64,000 nucleotides of DNA from an uncultured Pelagibacteraceae bacterium (GTDB taxonomy: Bacteria; Pseudomonadota; Alphaproteobacteria; Pelagibacterales; Pelagibacteraceae): assembly GCA_913050185.1 (NCBI GenBank), contig CAJXBA010000001.1:1-64000 (forward strand), written 5' to 3'. How positions within the stretch are numbered: position 1 is the stretch's first letter; every line of letters starts with the position of its first letter. The notes beneath the pieces were generated by a model. It had not been told where the DNA came from, did not search any database, and worked only from the letters and a program-made list of their open reading frames with translations. Of the stretch, positions 60,575 through 64,000 are shown in pieces. Both the position numbers and the translations under genes were made by a program.

Positions 60575-61810
60575 TCATAACTTGATTCCAAAAATTTTAG
60601 CAAAAAAACATACTTTTTGATTATTTTTATCTATAGATTCAGGTATGGCTTCAGTTTCCCATCCATCTTTGATTACATGAAGCGCTCCTAAACATGCAGC
60701 AAATTCTTCATCTTTCTTTCTTTCGCTTTCTTTTTTATAGTTTTTTGACAATTTTTTTACGTTTGATCCGAAAAAGTTTGAAGAATATTTTTCTAAATTA
60801 GAAAGATTGGATCCATCTCCTACAAGAAAAAGATTTGTTTCGATAATTGAATTTGATCCAGTTATAATCATTTGTTTTTTTATCATTTCAAATATTTCTT
60901 CTAGTCTAGCTTTTATAATATTTAATATTAAAGCTTTACTTATTTTTCTATAACCTGAAGTTTTAAAATAAATTTCTTTTAAATTATTTTTTTCATCAAA
61001 AAGATCGTTCCCATTTTCAAATAATAAATCAATCGCGTTCCTAATATTTTCAGATTCTTCTAAACTTAATGAACATACTTTAGAAATATCTTTTGTAATA
61101 TGATTAATGCCAATAGGAAATGTCATGGAATGAACAAGTGCTAAATTTCTAAACAATCCTAAGCTAGTTTTCTCAAACCCAATATCTATCAAAGCGGAAC
61201 CTAGTCGAAGTTCGTTATCATTCAATAATTTTATTGCCAAAGCAAAAGTACATGATATGAACCTTTCTACCTCGATATCACAATCAATAAATGCTTGATT
61301 AATATTTTTTACATTATTTTTTGGCATAGTGATAAAAGCTATTTCATGACTCAAATAGTCAGCATAAATATCAATTGGCTCTTCAATAAATATTTTTCCA
61401 TCAACAACATAATTATGATTAAAGATGTGAATTATGGACTGAGTATAATCATTATTCATTACATGTCTTTTTGCTTCTTTTAATAAAAATTCAATATCAT
61501 TTTTTTGAATTTTTGCTCCGTTAATTTTTCTGTGTTTCGAAAATTTGGTACATAAAAATTCAGTTTGTTCCAAAACAACATTAATTTTCTTAATGAAAAC
61601 TTTGGCTTGTTTTTCTGCGGCACTTATACACGATCTAATAGCCTTCGAAGCTTTTGTTAAATTTACTACAGCTCCGTTATGAAAACCTTCTGATTGAATC
61701 ACAGAAGTTGATAAAATTTCTGAAGAATTATCATCGTTAATACTAAAAATAAGACATTTTATATATACATCTCCAAGCTCAATTATACCTCTTGCGTTAT
61801 CTGAACTCAT
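60575..61810 (-). CDS. ftsA: Cell division protein FtsA
   Basis: Actin-like protein that anchors FtsZ to the membrane. N-terminal GIIELGDVYIKCLIFSINDD is a weak ATP-binding phosphate loop; ISCTFALAIKLLNDNELRLG, GSALIDIGFEKTSLGLFRNL and FLVGDGSNLSNLEKYSSNFF are family segments. The C-terminal amphipathic helix is VCFFAKIFGIKL. At 411 residues it is near normal. It is divergent from typical FtsA at the N-terminus, where the glycine loop is poor, but order ftsQ-ftsA confirms identity. ftsZ does not follow. Confidence 0.9.
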   Translation of the reverse strand: MSSDNARGIIELGDVYIKCLIFSINDDNSSEILSTSVIQSEGFHNGAVVNLTKASKAIRSCISAAEKQAKVFIKKINVVLEQTEFLCTKFSKHRKINGAKIQKNDIEFLLKEAKRHVMNNDYTQSIIHIFNHNYVVDGKIFIEEPIDIYADYLSHEIAFITMPKNNVKNINQAFIDCDIEVERFISCTFALAIKLLNDNELRLGSALIDIGFEKTSLGLFRNLALVHSMTFPIGINHITKDISKVCSLSLEESENIRNAIDLLFENGNDLFDEKNNLKEIYFKTSGYRKISKALILNIIKARLEEIFEMIKKQMIITGSNSIIETNLFLVGDGSNLSNLEKYSSNFFGSNVKKLSKNYKKESERKKDEEFAACLGALHVIKDGWETEAIPESIDKNNQKVCFFAKIFGIKL

Positions 61811-61812
61811 TG

Positions 61813-62496
61813 TTATTCCGCAACTATCTTACCATGCATTCGTAAATCAATGATATTATAATTTTTAAAATTTTTTTGGTTCAATAATTTGACTGACTGT
61901 TGTATTGCTTTTTCTATTTTGTTTGATGGAAATTTTATTGTTTTATTATCAAAAAGTTGCAAATCCCATCTACCGATTTGAAAATAATAAAAATTTTCAA
62001 TTTCCTTAATAATAAAATTATTATTTTTTAATTGATTATAAAAAATTATAAAGTCTTTTTCAGCTCCATCGCCAAAAATATTTGGTAAATCGTAAGCAGA
62101 AAAATTCTTACTGTAGGGAATTAAATTGGACGAACTGTCTACTAAATATTTGTTGTTATTTTTAAACAAAATTGCAACGGGTTTTGTTTCATAAATTTTT
62201 ACTACTATTGTATTGGGATACTTTTTTTTAACTTCAATTTTTTCTAAGAATTCAATTGACTCTAGAGATTTTTCTATATCGATTCTCTTAATAAAAATAA
62301 TACTTTTATTATTAATTTTTCTTAATCTTTTTCTAATTCTTTTTTCATTAATTAAATGATTATTTATAATTTCTATGTTTTGTATCTCAAAGAGAAAATT
62401 CTTTTTTTGAGGAAAAACATTAAGTACGTTTGGACTGTATGTTGTTAAAAATATAAATACTATCGTTAGTGTAATGATTTTATAAATTTTTTTCAT
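61813..62496 (-). CDS. ftsQ: Cell division protein FtsQ
   Basis: Bitopic divisome protein. A membrane span at about 6-24 precedes a POTRA domain (NIEIINNHLINEKRIRKRLR, RIDIEKSLESIEFLEKIEVK, KKYPNTIVVKIYETKPVAIL) and the C-terminal FtsQ domain with KNYNIIDLRMHGKIVAE. At 227 residues it is short for the family (about 280), mainly because the N-terminal cytoplasmic part is nearly absent. Its start overlaps ddl by four bases; ftsA follows two bases after. Confidence 0.88.
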   Translation of the reverse strand: MKKIYKIITLTIVFIFLTTYSPNVLNVFPQKKNFLFEIQNIEIINNHLINEKRIRKRLRKINNKSIIFIKRIDIEKSLESIEFLEKIEVKKKYPNTIVVKIYETKPVAILFKNNNKYLVDSSSNLIPYSKNFSAYDLPNIFGDGAEKDFIIFYNQLKNNNFIIKEIENFYYFQIGRWDLQLFDNKTIKFPSNKIEKAIQQSVKLLNQKNFKNYNIIDLRMHGKIVAE

Positions 62497-63398
62497 CTAT
62501 TGCAGCTGGCATCTTTAATCATCCAAACAACTAAATCCTCAAAGTTTATGCCACAATACTTAGCTATCTCAGGTACAAGAGATAATTTTGTCATGCCCGG
62601 TTGAGTATTTGTCTCTAACAAGTAAAACTTATTTTTGAAAAATCTGAAATCAGATCTCGTGATTCCTCTGCATCCCAATAATTTGTGCGCTTTCTTTGCA
62701 AGATCAAGCACCTCCTTATATTTTTCTCGGGAAAGGGAAGCGGGCATTATGTGTTGGGTTCTGGCACCACTGGAATATTTAGCAATATAATCGTAAAATT
62801 GTCTTTTGGGAACAAGTTCTATTGCACCTAAAGCCTTCTCGCCCATCACCGCAACCTGAATTTCTCTTCCGGGAATATATTTTTCAACAAGAATTCTATT
62901 ATATTTTTTTATTAATTTTTTATATTTATTTATAAATTGCCTTCTGTTTTTACAAATAGACACTCCTAAACTCGACCCTTCATTAATTGGTTTTATTACA
63001 ATTGGAAAACCTATTTTTTTATTTAAATTTAATTTGTTTTTTTTTTGCAGTAATAAATATTTAGGTACTTTTATATTATTTTTTATAAATATTAATCGTG
63101 ATAACTCCTTATCCATGGCCAGACTAGAAGCAAATACACCAGAGTGTGTGTATGGAATTTTTTGTGATTCTAATATACTTTGAACAAATCCATCTTCTCC
63201 ATATCTTCCATGTAGTGCATTAAAAACTGCTTTTGGTTTCAATTTCCTTAATTTTTCAACGAAATATCCTTTGGCATCAACATTTATAACCTTGTAGCCT
63301 TTTTTTTTTAATGCAATAGAGCAGGCTTTGCCGGTTAAAAAACTTATTTCCCTTTCTCCAGATATACCCCCCAAGAGCATAACAATTAAATTATTCAT
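62493..63398 (-). CDS. ddl: D-alanine-D-alanine ligase
   Basis: ATP-grasp enzyme making D-Ala-D-Ala for peptidoglycan. N-terminal substrate loop is VMLLGGISGEREISFLTGKA; then NALHGRYGEDGFVQSILES, GFPIVIKPINEGSSLGVSI (ATP-binding), EKYIPGREIQVAVMGEKALG and the metal-binding LLETNTQPGMTKLSLVPEIA. The 301 residues match. It overlaps murB and ftsQ by four bases at each end, so the three genes are coupled. Confidence 0.96.
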   Translation of the reverse strand: MNNLIVMLLGGISGEREISFLTGKACSIALKKKGYKVINVDAKGYFVEKLRKLKPKAVFNALHGRYGEDGFVQSILESQKIPYTHSGVFASSLAMDKELSRLIFIKNNIKVPKYLLLQKKNKLNLNKKIGFPIVIKPINEGSSLGVSICKNRRQFINKYKKLIKKYNRILVEKYIPGREIQVAVMGEKALGAIELVPKRQFYDYIAKYSSGARTQHIMPASLSREKYKEVLDLAKKAHKLLGCRGITRSDFRFFKNKFYLLETNTQPGMTKLSLVPEIAKYCGINFEDLVVWMIKDASCNR

Positions 63399-64000
63399 AA
63401 TTTTTCTCCAATTATTTGGAGTTCTAGCTCAAGATTAATTCCAGTTTTATCTAAAACTTTTTTTTTTACTTGATATATCAATTCTTCCAGGTCTTTTGAT
63501 TTGGCGTTTCCATTATTAACAAAAAAATTGCAATGCTTCTGGGAAATTTGGGCATCTCCAACTTTCATACCCGCGCAACCGGAATCTTTAATGAGTTTCC
63601 AGGCTTTTTCATCTTTTGGATTTTTAAAAGTACTTCCGCATGTTTTAATTTTTTCGGGTTGAGTAATTTTTTTTTTATTAACAAAATTATTTATCTTATT
63701 TTTAATATTTAACATATTGTCTTTTTTCCCTCTCAAAGTAACACTAATGAAAATTAAATTTTCATCTAAGTTAGATCCTCTATAGTGGAATTTTATATCT
63801 GACGATTGAATAATCCTAATATTGCCCTTAAAATCCATTACTTGTAACGAAACTAATATTTTTGAAATTTCATTTCCATAACAACCTGAATTCATTTTTA
63901 CTGCGCCACCAATAGTTCCTGGTATGCAAGATAAAAATTCAAATCCTGATAATGAATTTTCCAAAGCAAAACTTGAAATATTTTTATCTAAAATCGAAGC
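63395..64000 (-). CDS. murB: UDP-N-acetylenolpyruvoylglucosamine reductase (5' end cut)
   Basis: FAD enzyme reducing UDP-GlcNAc-enolpyruvate to UDP-MurNAc. The part in the window has FLSCIPGTIGGAVKMNSGCY (FAD/substrate region), the active-site block KIKTCGSTFKNPKDEKAW with its serine, and KVGDAQISQKHCNFFVNNGN. About 200 residues are present, with the first part of the FAD-binding domain outside the window. The frame continues to the window edge; the TTG at 63964 is internal. It overlaps ddl by four bases. murC should lie beyond the edge. Confidence 0.95.
   Translation of the reverse strand, partial: ASILDKNISSFALENSLSGFEFLSCIPGTIGGAVKMNSGCYGNEISKILVSLQVMDFKGNIRIIQSSDIKFHYRGSNLDENLIFISVTLRGKKDNMLNIKNKINNFVNKKKITQPEKIKTCGSTFKNPKDEKAWKLIKDSGCAGMKVGDAQISQKHCNFFVNNGNAKSKDLEELIYQVKKKVLDKTGINLELELQIIGEKL

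Overview
This window is a contiguous stretch of a small, AT-rich, tightly packed alphaproteobacterial chromosome. Three things support this. Neighbouring genes often overlap by 4 to 40 bases and real gaps are short. The gene order tolQRAB-pal-cpoB-tilS-ftsH-folP-glmM and the run murB-ddl-ftsQ-ftsA-lpxC-bamD-ligA are alphaproteobacterial. A TrcR/DUF1013 protein and a coiled-coil gene next to zapA are also typical of that class. Base composition, small gene sizes and deleted paralogues resemble the SAR11/Pelagibacterales type of streamlined marine genome; that assignment is inference, since no rRNA is present.

Layout. 1-6184 (minus): ppdK (C-terminus cut by the window edge), glyS, glyQ and an S49 peptidase. 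6335-12154: polyprenyl diphosphate synthase, pdxH, aroC, and the xseB-ispA-dxs isoprenoid group. 12180-15473 (plus): tsaC, an ABC-2 exporter pair and a family-17 glycosyltransferase, ending at tRNA-Arg(UCG). 15588-17518: rluD and rpoH. 17529-33424 (minus): a long run of purA, thiD, glmM, folP, ftsH, tilS, the Tol-Pal system, a RuvC-like resolvase, yebC, ymdB, the formyl-THF ligase gene and zapA. 33485-41523 (plus): the central carbon block tkt-gap-pgk-fba followed by thiE, efp, suhB, rpmE and trcR. 41626-41938: rpsU and the initiator tRNA. 41939-49833 is the accessory-looking part: small proteins, TauE/SafE permease, GNAT acetyltransferase, a creatinase-like M24 protein, NnrU, an unknown membrane protein, a transaldolase, TrpB2, a MORN-repeat protein and a broken or recoded DUF1289 gene. 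49867-56639: fumC, an AsmA-like protein, uvrD and pepP. 56629-64000 (minus): ligA, bamD, lpxC, ftsA, ftsQ, ddl and murB (N-terminus cut).

Most genes are housekeeping: carbon metabolism, isoprenoid, folate and thiamin supply, envelope assembly and division. I see no mobile element, CRISPR array, prophage or biosynthetic cluster. The most unusual signals are small. rpsU has no ATG, GTG or TTG start and appears to begin at AUU behind a perfect AGGAGG. The initiator tRNA 41 bases downstream has A29-U41 in place of one of the three hallmark G-C pairs. A DUF1289 gene carries an in-frame UGA exactly where a conserved cysteine belongs. The yebC-linked resolvase is of a phage-like RuvC type and ruvA/ruvB/ybgC are missing between it and tolQ. 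ftsZ is missing between ftsA and lpxC.
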